DNA of 64,000 nucleotides from Phormidium tenue FACHB-1050. GTDB taxonomy: Bacteria > Cyanobacteriota > Cyanobacteriia > Pseudanabaenales > Pseudanabaenaceae. The position numbers and the translations under genes were made by a program. The stretch covers positions 1-64,000 of the forward strand of contig NZ_JACJQY010000006.1 of assembly GCF_014696925.1 (NCBI RefSeq), in the 5' to 3' direction. This document shows, piece after piece, positions 34,824-44,404 of this stretch (its first letter is position 1; every line of letters starts with the position of its first letter). A model generated the notes under the pieces. It made no database searches. It was not told the origin of the DNA and saw only the letters and a program-made list of their open reading frames with translations.

Positions 34824-35720
34824 ATGACTAATTTGCCCAATTCGTTCCAAGAAGATATTCTCGCAAATCCTAATCATAAAAGTTGGGCAGAAGTAACTAA
34901 AGATTATGTTGGAAAAGGCATAGATTCCAAGCGAACTTGGTATAGTTCGGTGGCTGATGCTTATAATCGGGTGAGACCCCGATATGCTCTTGAACTTATT
35001 TCTCGCGTTATTGAACTGACACGATTGCCCCCCAAATCAAATATTCTTGAGATTGGTTGCGGACCTGCGATCGCTACAGTTTCTTTTGCTGAATTAGGAT
35101 TCTCTTTGCTCAGTCTAGAGCCAAATTTAGAAGCATTCCAACTAGCTAGACAAAACTGTGCGGCATATCCGCAAGTGAAAATTGTTAATACTTTCTTTGA
35201 GGAATGGGAAATAGCAAAGAATGAATTTGATGCAGTATTAGCAGCGACATCTTGGCATTGGATCGATCCTGCGATCTCTTACTTCAAGTCCTTTGAAGCT
35301 CTAAAGGCGGATGGATATTTGGTTTTGTTATGGAATACACCTCCTCAACTAGATTATACAACTTACCAAATTGTTGATAGAGTTTATCAGACCCTTGCCC
35401 CTTCTGTTCCTATCTATGCTAGATATGAAGATCAGCTTACACATCAAGATCATTTCCAGAAGTTTAGCCAAGATATTCTAAGCTCAGGATATTTTGAAGA
35501 TTTATCTTATGAATCTATGGTTAACGAAGTTCAATACAGCCTTGATGACTATCTCTTGCTATTGAGTACCTTATCGCCATATATTGCGCTGGAAGAGACT
35601 ACTAGAAATAATCTATTTACAAATTTGAGAGAAGTGCTATATCGGATGCTTCATCAAGATGATCGTGATTACCTGACGCTCTATTACATATCAGCTTTTC
35701 ACGTTGCCCGAAAGGTATAA
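34824..35720 (+). CDS. Class I SAM-dependent methyltransferase
   Basis: A 298-aa methyltransferase with motif I LEIGCGPAIATV near residue 70, LSLEPN (motif II acidic residue) and AVLAATSWHWIDP near 145, as in the Methyltransf_11/25 group. The substrate cannot be told; small molecules are typical. ATG 34824 was preferred to GTG 34815. It is the only rightward gene between 29.2 and 44.8 kb and looks like a cargo gene inserted in the leftward module. Confidence 0.8.
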   Translation: MTNLPNSFQEDILANPNHKSWAEVTKDYVGKGIDSKRTWYSSVADAYNRVRPRYALELISRVIELTRLPPKSNILEIGCGPAIATVSFAELGFSLLSLEPNLEAFQLARQNCAAYPQVKIVNTFFEEWEIAKNEFDAVLAATSWHWIDPAISYFKSFEALKADGYLVLLWNTPPQLDYTTYQIVDRVYQTLAPSVPIYARYEDQLTHQDHFQKFSQDILSSGYFEDLSYESMVNEVQYSLDDYLLLLSTLSPYIALEETTRNNLFTNLREVLYRMLHQDDRDYLTLYYISAFHVARKV

Positions 35721-35777
35721 TCCATCGCTCATGACGCATTACCTTGCTCTTCTGATTAGACGACTTTACGTAAAGAT

Positions 35778-35823
35778 AAAAGCAATACATCCTTGACCTA
35801 TAGCCTAAGGATGTATTGCTTTT
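35778..35823. terminator. Bidirectional terminator
   Basis: A 17-bp stem (AAAAGCAATACATCCTT arm) with a 12-base loop serves the convergent methyltransferase and RNA-polymerase-like genes and touches the stop codon of the latter. Confidence 0.85.
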
Positions 35824-38185
35824 ATGCAGCGACCAGTTCACAAACTATGGTCTTTTGATGTGTTTTCAGCGAAGCTGTGTATTCTCCAACTAATACTTTG
35901 GCGGAGTCTTTGGCGACTAGTCCCAGTAGGTATGGCTTTTTCCTGCTTTTACGGATGACTTCTATTTGATATCTGCCATCTGCTTGGCGTTGTGATACAA
36001 GGATGGGAATACAGGCGTGTTCTCCATTTCCTGTCCATTTGGTTGAGGCAAGTTCTCCATACTGTGCGCCTACTATTTGTAAGCGCATCAGTTGATTGTC
36101 ATGGAGGCGATCGCAGATTTCGGGCAGGAACATATTGAAGACAACGCTTGCCGTGCCATGATCGCCGTTGTGACTGGCTTGCCACATGGCGGCGGCACAG
36201 GTTTGCGCTGTCTGCTCGCTTTTGTTGCGTAGTTTCTCGCCTAGTCCTTTTGCCCACTGCACTGCTGCTCTCAAGATTTTCTTGCGGGATTCCCGATCGC
36301 TTGATAGTTTCATCGCTTCCCTAATCTTGCTGGTATATTCATCACGACGGGCGATCGCTCTTTTGTAGAGGGTTTCACTCGGTTTGATAAATAGTTCGCG
36401 GAATTCGAGTAGGGTACGTTCGTGTAAATCTACGGGTTGCCAGATCTCATTTACAGATTGAATCAATAAAGAAATTGCGTCGTTATATTCACCATTTACT
36501 TCCATTGGTCTAGCAGGCATTTTGCATCTTTGTTTAGCGTCGTAGTAGCTGCCATAGACTCCTTGACGCTTGCGGTCAATTAGCCAATCTAGTTTTGGTA
36601 GGCTTTTGCCCACTTCATCGAGAAAGGCTTGGTCGTGGCTAAGATCGGATTTGAGCCGATCTACAGCGACTTGGACTTCTTGGGCTAAGCCCGCAATGTA
36701 CTGATGGTTGCCTGTTGCCCATGCGGTGGCTAGGTAATAGGTAATCAGTCCAATTTGGTTTTCAGTAGATCTGAGAGCGACTTCGGCTAATGTGCCTTGC
36801 ACTGGCACTTTGTCGGGTTTGTAGGTGGTGGGCTTGATGTGGTGTTGACGGATTTCTTTGGCGATTTCTGGTAGTTTCTGAACTGATTTCACGCAGAAAG
36901 TATCACCATCAAAGTCCATGCCGCAATAGTCACGGGCGATATCTGGGTTGACATACATGGTTCCCTGTTGGTTGAGTCCTTTGATGTGTTTGTTTGTCCA
37001 AATCTGTAAGTCATTGCGATCGCGGATGGGATAGCGGAAGCCGACATATTCGCCTTCGGGCATTTCAGGGATGCACATTTCTAGTTCTCCTAGTTCGGGA
37101 TAGGGCTGCGCCATGAAGCTAGAGAAGTTAATACCGCCACTGGTGGCTAGGGTTAACCACCTTCTTCTTACTAAGTCTTCAATCTTTCGTACTACATAGG
37201 GATGTTCTAGCAGTTGTCCGTGAATGTCGTGTTTGAGGATCTCCGCGAGGATTTTGCCGTCGGCTTCTTCTTCGCGTTCTTCTTCAGGTTCATCTGTTTT
37301 CACCCACTGTTCGGTTTGGATCAGTTGGCAGAGTTGTTGAATGTTTGATTGGGCGGCGACGAGGGTTTCGGCTTTGAGTTTAGTAGTTGGCAAGACATCT
37401 TGGGCGATCGCTTGTTGACTAAACCATTGCCAGACGGTGTAGGAGGTCTTGACTCTACGTTTTTGGGCAAAGTTAACGATTCCAAGTTTCAGATTGGCGA
37501 GTTTGTGGATACCTAGTTTGGGCTTGTGTCCTTTGAAACATGATAGAGGCAGGATTAAGTCAATTCCTGCGGGACAGTTTAGGCTGAGTTGTAAGGTTCC
37601 TTTGGCAACCCATTGATGGGCAATTCCTGCTCGAAACTGGAAAGGGGTGTTGGCTGGGATCACAAAGTCTTGGCTTTGGCGCAGTTGGTTGAGAAATTCA
37701 TGGCTGATTTTACCGTGACAGTCATCAGTGCGATGCTCTTTGTCTTGGACGATCAGGATGTTTACTCGTTCGATGCTATAGATTTTCAGGCATTCGGTCA
37801 TGAGGATGGAGCCGTAGTTGATTTGTCCCATAGAGTTGGGGAAATAGGTGGCAAAGGGGTTGAGTCCTTGACTGAAGAAGAAGTCTCCATGTTTTCTCGC
37901 TCCCGATGCTCCTGCTAGTTGGTATTTGCCTAGTCCTTTCGTTAGGGCGGCGATCGCTTGTTTCTTTAGGGGTGCAATGCTTTTAGCGGCGGTGCTGCGC
38001 TTGCTGGCGGATTTGCTGGTTTTGGCGATGGTTTCGGCTTTGGCGATCTTTTGTAAGTAGCTGGAAATGTTGCCAATGCTGAGGTTAATGTCTGGATGCA
38101 GGACTTCAAGGAGGGTGTCCCGAAATTGGATCTCGTTATCGACGATCTCTCCTGTGGCGAGGTTGGTCTTGGCGATCGTTAGCAT
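35822..38185 (-). CDS. Divergent two-barrel RNA-polymerase-like protein
   Basis: A 787-aa protein. Motifs match, in order, the double-psi beta-barrel polymerases of the QDE-1/RDR/YonO group: PFQFRAG...KG (P181, R185, K195), LPLSCFKGHK (S215, K218), YVGFRYPIRD (R384, P386) and DYCGMDFDGDT with D424, D426 and D428. In known enzymes the three Asp bind the catalytic magnesium and the lysines contact nucleotides. A helical region after DFDGD (NQIGLITYYLATAWA) could be the bridge-helix part. The N-terminal 80 residues are K/A-rich. No primase or sigma motif was seen. A catalytically active RNA or DNA primer polymerase is inferred; inactivity cannot be excluded. Confidence 0.6.
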   Translation of the reverse strand: MLTIAKTNLATGEIVDNEIQFRDTLLEVLHPDINLSIGNISSYLQKIAKAETIAKTSKSASKRSTAAKSIAPLKKQAIAALTKGLGKYQLAGASGARKHGDFFFSQGLNPFATYFPNSMGQINYGSILMTECLKIYSIERVNILIVQDKEHRTDDCHGKISHEFLNQLRQSQDFVIPANTPFQFRAGIAHQWVAKGTLQLSLNCPAGIDLILPLSCFKGHKPKLGIHKLANLKLGIVNFAQKRRVKTSYTVWQWFSQQAIAQDVLPTTKLKAETLVAAQSNIQQLCQLIQTEQWVKTDEPEEEREEEADGKILAEILKHDIHGQLLEHPYVVRKIEDLVRRRWLTLATSGGINFSSFMAQPYPELGELEMCIPEMPEGEYVGFRYPIRDRNDLQIWTNKHIKGLNQQGTMYVNPDIARDYCGMDFDGDTFCVKSVQKLPEIAKEIRQHHIKPTTYKPDKVPVQGTLAEVALRSTENQIGLITYYLATAWATGNHQYIAGLAQEVQVAVDRLKSDLSHDQAFLDEVGKSLPKLDWLIDRKRQGVYGSYYDAKQRCKMPARPMEVNGEYNDAISLLIQSVNEIWQPVDLHERTLLEFRELFIKPSETLYKRAIARRDEYTSKIREAMKLSSDRESRKKILRAAVQWAKGLGEKLRNKSEQTAQTCAAAMWQASHNGDHGTASVVFNMFLPEICDRLHDNQLMRLQIVGAQYGELASTKWTGNGEHACIPILVSQRQADGRYQIEVIRKSRKKPYLLGLVAKDSAKVLVGEYTASLKTHQKTIVCELVAA

Positions 38186-38209
38186 TTATTTTTGTTCTCA
38201 AAGTAATTT

Positions 38210-38243
38210 AGCGACTAGATCCAACGATTTGGATCTAGTCGCT
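38210..38243 (-). terminator. Stem-loop before the 787-aa gene
   Basis: A 13-bp stem (AGCGACTAGATCC arm) with an eight-base loop lies downstream of the 146-aa gene and 25 bases before the ATG of the polymerase-like gene. Confidence 0.7.
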
Positions 38244-38266
38244 TTTGGTTATTAGGTGTTGATGGA

Positions 38267-38707
38267 CTAGGCTGCTTTCTTGTTCAGGTCTTGGCGATAC
38301 ACGACAAATCCATTCTTTTGCAGTTCGTCAATGGTGGTGGGCTTTGATGGCAGAAAGTTGATCTTGCCTTCTTTGGTTGCCAGAATCTTGCAGCCATAAT
38401 GATTCTGCAAGCGTTGAATCACTTTCTCAATTGGCAGGTTGATATTCGCCAAAGCCCATCCCTTCTTTGCTTGATACAGCCACATCTTGTCTGTGCTAAC
38501 TTGTGGTTTACGAGCTTTGGGTCTGCGGCTGGTTTCAACTACTGCATTGCTGGCTGCTACTGTCTTTTCCAGTTCCTTGACTGGGATTTGCGCGTTGATA
38601 TGGACAATCAAGGCTCTGGTGGTTACATGCAGTTCTGCTTGACTCAGCTTATCAATGATTTTATCGGCAAGTTCTTCAGGGGTATCGAATCTTAGTTGAC
38701 GAGCCAT
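38267..38707 (-). CDS. Hypothetical basic protein
   Basis: A 146-aa protein. ATG 38707 is supported by GGAG eight bases upstream. The first 50 residues are helical and hydrophobic, the middle is a K/R/P linker (SRRPKARKPQVS), and the C-terminus may be a small alpha-beta fold (VIQRLQNHYGCKILATKEG). No family was recognised. Its position among polymerase-like genes suggests an accessory DNA- or RNA-binding part. Confidence 0.5.
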   Translation of the reverse strand: MARQLRFDTPEELADKIIDKLSQAELHVTTRALIVHINAQIPVKELEKTVAASNAVVETSRRPKARKPQVSTDKMWLYQAKKGWALANINLPIEKVIQRLQNHYGCKILATKEGKINFLPSKPTTIDELQKNGFVVYRQDLNKKAA

Positions 38708-38778
38708 GTTTTTAGTCTCCTGATTTTAATTTTTGGTTGACAATCGCTCACGGACTTTACGCGCTAGCGTTCTTCTTG

Positions 38779-38823
38779 CTTGTCAATGTAGATTTCTTTT
38801 TGATAGATATCTACATTGACAAG
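38779..38823 (-). terminator. Stem-loop after the SAP-like gene
   Basis: A 15-bp stem (CTTGTCAATGTAGAT arm) with a 15-base loop, just downstream of the stop at 38838 on the minus strand. Confidence 0.65.
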
Positions 38824-38837
38824 ATTGCTATTTGAAA

Positions 38838-39254
38838 CTAGGCGGTTAGGTAGAAGAGCAATTCTTTCTTCTTCAGTTTTCGCCAGTTAGGGATTCTGCG
38901 TTCTTTGGCTAGGGGTCTTAGTTCTTGAACAGTCATTTTCGTGAGTGGCTTGGTAGCGACTTCGGCAATGATTTCAGTCTTTACTTCCTTTACCGTAGCT
39001 TTCAGTTTTGGTGCTGCTTTTGCTGATGGCAAAGATACTGTTGTATCTGGAAGTAATGGGTTCGTAGCTGTTAGATGCCTGACTGTGACTTCAGGTGTTT
39101 CTATCTGAGAAGTTAGCAGTGATTGAGCCGTGGGTTCAGCCCCTAGAAATGATAGTAGGGCATAGGTTAGTGCGGTCAATAATCCCAGTAATGCAATCAG
39201 ACTCACAGTCACAAGAGCTTCGACTGCAATCTTGAAAATTGATGGTGGCTTCAT
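38838..39254 (-). CDS. Membrane protein with Rho-N/SAP-like C-terminus
   Basis: A 138-aa protein from ATG 39254, chosen for its TTAGGA site rather than TTG 39287. A transmembrane helix covers about residues 10-37 (VSLIALLGLLTALTYALL). A P/T/K-rich linker leads to MTVQELRPLAKERRIPNW plus LKKKELLFYL at the end, the pattern of Rho N-terminal or SAP-like helix-extended-loop-helix nucleic-acid-binding domains. It may tether DNA or RNA to the membrane. Confidence 0.65.
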   Translation of the reverse strand: MKPPSIFKIAVEALVTVSLIALLGLLTALTYALLSFLGAEPTAQSLLTSQIETPEVTVRHLTATNPLLPDTTVSLPSAKAAPKLKATVKEVKTEIIAEVATKPLTKMTVQELRPLAKERRIPNWRKLKKKELLFYLTA

Positions 39255-39360
39255 AGTTTTTCCTAATAATTTGTTGATTTTCTTCAATACTTGTGTGGGA
39301 CTTGGTAAGTCAGATCTCTGTCAATTCACTCGAATTTAAGCGAGATAGCTAGACTGATGT

Positions 39361-39813
39361 TTAGTTCAATTCTCTTGCTGCATTTTTTTTAGAGAAGATC
39401 TGGGGATAGTCTTCGGACAGGGTTTCCAAATGACTTGTCGCAACTTCGCGGCAATGTTGCGGATCTGTGGTGTATTCGTTCATGGCGGCTTTGACGAAAT
39501 ACTCGGCATAGGTCAACATTTCCAAGATGCTCGGATCTACTTTTGAGATTTGGTCTGGATGTTGAGCGAGGTATTCTCCTAATTCCTGGACACTTTCTTG
39601 TACTGCATCTAGGAGTAAATCCTTGGTTTGGATTGTCCGCTTTGTGCCATCTCTGAAGGTCAGGAGTTTTGTGCCATTGCCAAAATCTGTTACTTTGGCT
39701 TGCATCGATTTGGCAAGATCTATTTGCTGTTTTGTGGTCTTCAGACATCTGGCTCTCGAACGATATACCTGCACCTGTGTCTTGCCTGTCATCGCGCCTA
39801 TTGCTATTTTCAC
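39361..39813 (-). CDS. Hypothetical protein
   Basis: A 150-aa helical protein. GTG 39813 has AGGA nine bases upstream; ATG 39792 is an alternative. A short beta segment, GTKLLTFRDGTKRTIQT, lies at about residues 47-63, and the rest is helical and acidic. No family was recognised. It lies between the 1493-aa polymerase-like gene and the membrane protein gene. Confidence 0.5.
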   Translation of the reverse strand: MKIAIGAMTGKTQVQVYRSRARCLKTTKQQIDLAKSMQAKVTDFGNGTKLLTFRDGTKRTIQTKDLLLDAVQESVQELGEYLAQHPDQISKVDPSILEMLTYAEYFVKAAMNEYTTDPQHCREVATSHLETLSEDYPQIFSKKNAARELN

Positions 39814-39908
39814 GGTAGTTATTCCTACTACGTCATTGGTCGCGGACTTTAAGCGTAAGCGCTCTTACTGTTTCTACATAAACAATGAATCTGGGCATAA
39901 TATCTGTG

Positions 39909-42900
39909 TTATCGGGACTCCTGATATTCCTTTTGACTCTCTGCGATTAACTGAAGAGCGCGATCGCAATTTTTGGCATCTCTCACGGTTACTTGGCTGT
40001 GCACGATCTCTAATCCCTGCTGTACCAGAAGTGGCGAATACTGGAATTTACCTTGGTTCAAGACTTTGGCATCCAATGTCAATGTATCGGTGTCCTGTTC
40101 CCATGTGGCTCGATATTTACCTTCGTTGCCCTTACGCTCAAATACAAGTTTGCCATCTTGTGATTCTACATAGTCGCTTTTGATTGCCAAGATTTCCCGC
40201 CATTGCGAGGCGACGTGCTGGCTTAATGTGTGATGATCCTTGTGCATTGCTTGCTGTGCTTTTTCGGTGATGCTCTCGCCTGCTATCAGCTCTTGAATTC
40301 GGTCTATATATTTCTCACTCTTGCCCAAATATTCTGCTATTCGGCTCCATTCCATTAGTTGCTGAATATCGGCAACGATGGTGTTATCAGCTTTGATAGG
40401 CTCTGTCGGAAATGGCATGATTTTTCCATTTACATAGTCTCCCAGTGGCTGAAAGTGCATTCCCCATGTGTTGCTATGTCCTTGAAATGTGTTCAGTTCC
40501 TTGGCGCTATGTTTTTCCATCTGCGACCATTGTTGTTGATAGGCTGCATCATTCAGCATTTCTGGGGTGATTTTGTACTGTTTACCCACCTGAAAAGCGA
40601 CTTTCTGCTCTCCTGCGATCGCGATCGCTATGTCGCCTTCTTTAAATCCATAGGCGGCATAGGGTTCATATCTCCGCGTCGTGTGACATCTGCCATGTCC
40701 ACGCATGGCTTCAATACAGGTGTTGACTGGCAAGGGATTGACTTCTCCATGCATCTTGAGGGGATAAACCATCTTGACGGGTTTTCCTGTGATTTTTACT
40801 GGCTGTTCTGAATCAAAATGACTACGCACTGATTCCCCCAGTTGTGATTCTATCTTTTCGAGGGGATTTGCATGAGTGCTGCTTTTCTGCATCTCCATGA
40901 GGCTTTCAGATTGAGTATTAGTTTCAGTCTGGACTGTAGTAGTGGGTGTAGTAAGTGCTTCTCGATCTCGCTCTGGATCGTACTTTACCCCCATAGCGGC
41001 GAGATTCTTCCAAGACATTTCAATTAAACTTGCTTTGATTGCCTGACCTTCGTAGAGATAGGTAATCCCATTAATCCTTCCTCCTGTCTGCACTTGCGCT
41101 TTTAGTCCCACGTTCTCATCAGCAAGCCTTTCCACAAATTCAGTCATGGTCGGTTGGTTTGCCGAGGCTTTGGCGATCGCCTCTTTTAATTGCGGCGCAA
41201 TGACATCGAGGTTAACGGCTTCTTTGATTCGCTCTGATGATAGTCCGTGCCATATTTCAGGCAGTTTGAACGTACTTCTATCGATCTCTAAGTCTGCGTC
41301 TTTCTTACTGGCGGAAATATGGATATTTGCGATGAACTGACTACCAATGGGCATATAGGCTGCGTCATTGTGGACAACGCCCATATTTTGCCATTGGTCG
41401 CCTGTCTGTACTTGAATTACTCTCTTGTCATAGATGGGACTTTGGGGATTGGTTTCGATTGTCATCCTGCAATTTAGGGCTTCATGGGGTTGCCATTGTT
41501 TATCTTTGAGTTCGTTAGTTTCATACTGCAAGCCAATTATTTTGATTTTTGCTACCTGTAGTTCTTGCAGTCGCTTGGCTACAACTTCCGTAAACATCTT
41601 GCCTGCGATCGCGCGGTTGTTGTTATGCCAGAGAGCGGCGGCACGTCGCTCTCGTTCGGTTTCTGGAATTGCATCGCGTTGGGTTTCTAGATATTTCTCA
41701 GCGGCGGCAAATTTGTCGTCAACATCATTTTTGGAGATTCCCAGTTGGAATTCTAGTTTCAGGTTGCCGAAGATTTTGTCCTTTTCGATGGTTTTACCAT
41801 AGGCGGCGATGGTGGCTGGGGAGATTAATCCCACGTCGATTTTATCGCGATCGATTAGGGCAACGGCTTTGTAGGGATATTGTTTTTCGGTCTTCCAGTC
41901 CTTATTCTTTGCCATCTGGATATCGACGGTTTCTCCTTTCCTTGTCATCTCCCAAATTGGCGACTCGCCATCAGGGTCGGTGCTTATCACGCTGACGATT
42001 TCGATTTTGTTGCCTTTTGCCGAGGTTGCGGTGAGGGCGATGCCTTCTTCATGCTCTAGACGACTACGACTGGCGGCGGCTTCGGAGATAAGCTTGTTGT
42101 AGTGCGTGGCGATCCCCTTTGCCCATTCGCTATCTGCGGTGGTATGGCTGTCTTTGGGGAAGATATGGTCAAAGCGATTGTAGTTGCGATCGCCAATCAA
42201 ACTATGTTCTTTGTAGATCTGGTTGGCTTGTTCCACCATCCAGCCTACGGGGTCTTGAGTATTGGTGTTGATGCCTTCAGCACTGATATAGGCATAGCTA
42301 TTGTCTTTGTCTTTAATCCACTCCACCTGTTTGTATTTGGCGACTTTTTGACAGAATTGAAATTCATCTTCATTGACTTTTCTGGCACTTTTGGGAGTAT
42401 CGACAGCGCGTTGTAAGTTCACGGCTGCGAGGCTTTCTAGATTCCACAACAGTCTCTCGGTTTTGGCTAAACCTTGGGCTACAGCATCTGCTTTTTCTGG
42501 TTCGGGTAGATTGGGGATGGTACTGGCGATTTGACTAATCTCGGTAATTTGGTCGCGCCATGCGTCATTGAGAATGCGAAAGGGTTTCTTAGGATCTTTG
42601 TCTTCGGCAAGTAGCTTTTGGAAGTGTTTGCCTATGTCCTGCAAGTATTCGCTGCTTTCAGATTCTGGGATATATTGGGTTTCCCATCGCAAGGCTTCTA
42701 GCCTCATGCCTAGATTCGCGACTCTTCCTGTGGGGTTATCGGCAGCATTCACCGCAGCACTGGCTAGGGTGGCAAATCCATTGGCAGCATCGCGGGGAAT
42801 CTTCTTTTCCTTTTCGACTTGAATTGGTTTATTCTCTGGCAGATTCTTGTCAATGATTTCTTGGATGAGGGTCGGATACTGCTCAATGATTTTCTGGGAA

Positions 42901-44390
42901 CTGGCTTGTTGTTCGGGTGTTAGTTGACTGGGAATGATCCCCACGCGATCGCCGTCAAAGTCGATCACCAGTCGTTTTGCGTCGTTGGGGTTGATGTAGC
43001 AGACTCCTTTCTGCCGATAGGCTTCGGGATCTAGTTCACGCAGAACTGTGAGGTTATTTGTGAATACGTCAAAGTTGGCAGCATTGGCGACGGGACTGCG
43101 ATAGATGGCAACTTCGGCCCCATCGGGTAGTCCTGTAAAACTGACTTCGCCTTCTTGCAGTTGGTTGTGGGGTTGAGCGATGCCACTAGGGACGTAAACG
43201 CCGCCTGTGGCTACTTCTTGCCATTCGCTTTGTAGGAATTCTCGCAAGCGTTTGGCGATGTCTTCCATTTCTAAGATCTGGCAATGACCGCCTTCAATTA
43301 GATCAGTTTTGAGGATGTCATACAGCCAATCTTGGTATTCTTCGTTAGGTGAGGCTACTGTCTCTCGGTCAATTTCATTGGCTGTTGTGTTTTCTTGTTG
43401 GCTTAATCCCAGTTCCAGAGCCAGTTCTGGCTCTATAATTTGTGTAATGTTAGCGCGATCTAATTCCGCCTCTTGTCTCTGCTGTTGGCGCTTTTCATGG
43501 CGTTCGATATACAGTTGGGCTACCTTGCGCGGATCGGATTGGGCTTCGGCGAGTCGTTCGGCTTTGATTTTCAGCTTTGGTAGTACATCTGCTTGCACTC
43601 CTTCGGGGAAGAAAACGAGAGCTTGAGTTCCTAGTTTTTGTTCGGTGAATCTGGCATCTTCTTTTCTTGACCAGAATAGGCTGACTTCGTGGAGGCCTGT
43701 GCTGGTGGTTTTGTTGTCGCCTTTGATGCTCGATTTGGCGATAATTCCATCGACTGCTAGGGCTTGGCAGAACAAGCTAGCTCGACATGTGCCTTTGATC
43801 ATACCCTGCCATTCAGGTACGGCGGCTCGATATTGAAATGGACGGTTTAGTTCGGCTTGCAGTTGGGTTGCTAGGTCTGGAGAGATCAGGCTATAGCAGT
43901 CGCCGAGTTTGCTGGCAATGAGTCCCATCGCTTTGTCGCTGATGGTGATGCCATTGCTCAGGGTAATAGTTTGCTTTCCCCAGTCGGCTTGGTAGGTTCC
44001 TGTATCTAGATTTTTATTCAGGGTTTCATCATCGATGACGAGGATTCTGGCTTGCTCTTTGAATATTGAGGTCTTGGCTTCGGAGACGGGCAAACTGCCA
44101 TAGGCGACGGCATCGCTATGATTGGTGAAGATTTCTTGGCTTACTTTTTCGGCGATGGCGCGATCGCCAAAATAAGCAGTTCTCCCATTAGCAAGAATTA
44201 GATACAGCCCTTGCTCTTGCAGTCGCTCTATGTCTCGCTCAGTGATGCCGTCGTACATCTTGCCAACGGCAAGTTTACTTGGCTCAACAATGTCTTTCCC
44301 GATCTTCAGTTCGAGGTAGCTATGCTCAATAGTTTTCGGAGGCAAGGGTAACTCTTGCCCTGTCTTCAGGTCAATCTGTCTAAATTCCAT
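39909..44390 (-). CDS. Giant RNA-polymerase-like protein, second copy
   Basis: A 1493-aa protein with the same motif series as the 787-aa protein: RPFQYRAAV...KG (R183-R188, K199-G200), SSIKGDNK (S221, K223), AIYRSPV (R431, P433) and LVIDFDGDRV (D477, D479, D481). NPTGRVANLGMRLEALR follows at the bridge-helix position. The extra 900 residues include long helical parts and, near 1240-1350, a small domain beginning TCIEAMRGHGRCHTTRRY that resembles ASCH/PUA-like folds. It is the largest gene of the leftward module and follows a 71-aa gene by 14 bp. Catalysis and template type are unproven. Confidence 0.58.
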   Translation of the reverse strand: MEFRQIDLKTGQELPLPPKTIEHSYLELKIGKDIVEPSKLAVGKMYDGITERDIERLQEQGLYLILANGRTAYFGDRAIAEKVSQEIFTNHSDAVAYGSLPVSEAKTSIFKEQARILVIDDETLNKNLDTGTYQADWGKQTITLSNGITISDKAMGLIASKLGDCYSLISPDLATQLQAELNRPFQYRAAVPEWQGMIKGTCRASLFCQALAVDGIIAKSSIKGDNKTTSTGLHEVSLFWSRKEDARFTEQKLGTQALVFFPEGVQADVLPKLKIKAERLAEAQSDPRKVAQLYIERHEKRQQQRQEAELDRANITQIIEPELALELGLSQQENTTANEIDRETVASPNEEYQDWLYDILKTDLIEGGHCQILEMEDIAKRLREFLQSEWQEVATGGVYVPSGIAQPHNQLQEGEVSFTGLPDGAEVAIYRSPVANAANFDVFTNNLTVLRELDPEAYRQKGVCYINPNDAKRLVIDFDGDRVGIIPSQLTPEQQASSQKIIEQYPTLIQEIIDKNLPENKPIQVEKEKKIPRDAANGFATLASAAVNAADNPTGRVANLGMRLEALRWETQYIPESESSEYLQDIGKHFQKLLAEDKDPKKPFRILNDAWRDQITEISQIASTIPNLPEPEKADAVAQGLAKTERLLWNLESLAAVNLQRAVDTPKSARKVNEDEFQFCQKVAKYKQVEWIKDKDNSYAYISAEGINTNTQDPVGWMVEQANQIYKEHSLIGDRNYNRFDHIFPKDSHTTADSEWAKGIATHYNKLISEAAASRSRLEHEEGIALTATSAKGNKIEIVSVISTDPDGESPIWEMTRKGETVDIQMAKNKDWKTEKQYPYKAVALIDRDKIDVGLISPATIAAYGKTIEKDKIFGNLKLEFQLGISKNDVDDKFAAAEKYLETQRDAIPETERERRAAALWHNNNRAIAGKMFTEVVAKRLQELQVAKIKIIGLQYETNELKDKQWQPHEALNCRMTIETNPQSPIYDKRVIQVQTGDQWQNMGVVHNDAAYMPIGSQFIANIHISASKKDADLEIDRSTFKLPEIWHGLSSERIKEAVNLDVIAPQLKEAIAKASANQPTMTEFVERLADENVGLKAQVQTGGRINGITYLYEGQAIKASLIEMSWKNLAAMGVKYDPERDREALTTPTTTVQTETNTQSESLMEMQKSSTHANPLEKIESQLGESVRSHFDSEQPVKITGKPVKMVYPLKMHGEVNPLPVNTCIEAMRGHGRCHTTRRYEPYAAYGFKEGDIAIAIAGEQKVAFQVGKQYKITPEMLNDAAYQQQWSQMEKHSAKELNTFQGHSNTWGMHFQPLGDYVNGKIMPFPTEPIKADNTIVADIQQLMEWSRIAEYLGKSEKYIDRIQELIAGESITEKAQQAMHKDHHTLSQHVASQWREILAIKSDYVESQDGKLVFERKGNEGKYRATWEQDTDTLTLDAKVLNQGKFQYSPLLVQQGLEIVHSQVTVRDAKNCDRALQLIAESQKEYQESR

Positions 44391-44404
44391 ATTGTCATTT
44401 CTCG

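Noticed and set aside
35822-38185. 787-aa protein as a simple DNA primase or Toprim enzyme
   Set aside because: The DFDGD motif with the preceding R-x-P and KG segments fits double-psi barrel polymerases; no Toprim E...DxD pattern is seen.
39623-40183. 186-codon plus-strand frame opposite two leftward genes
   Set aside because: It runs across the start of the 150-aa gene and the end of the 1493-aa gene and has no recognisable domain.
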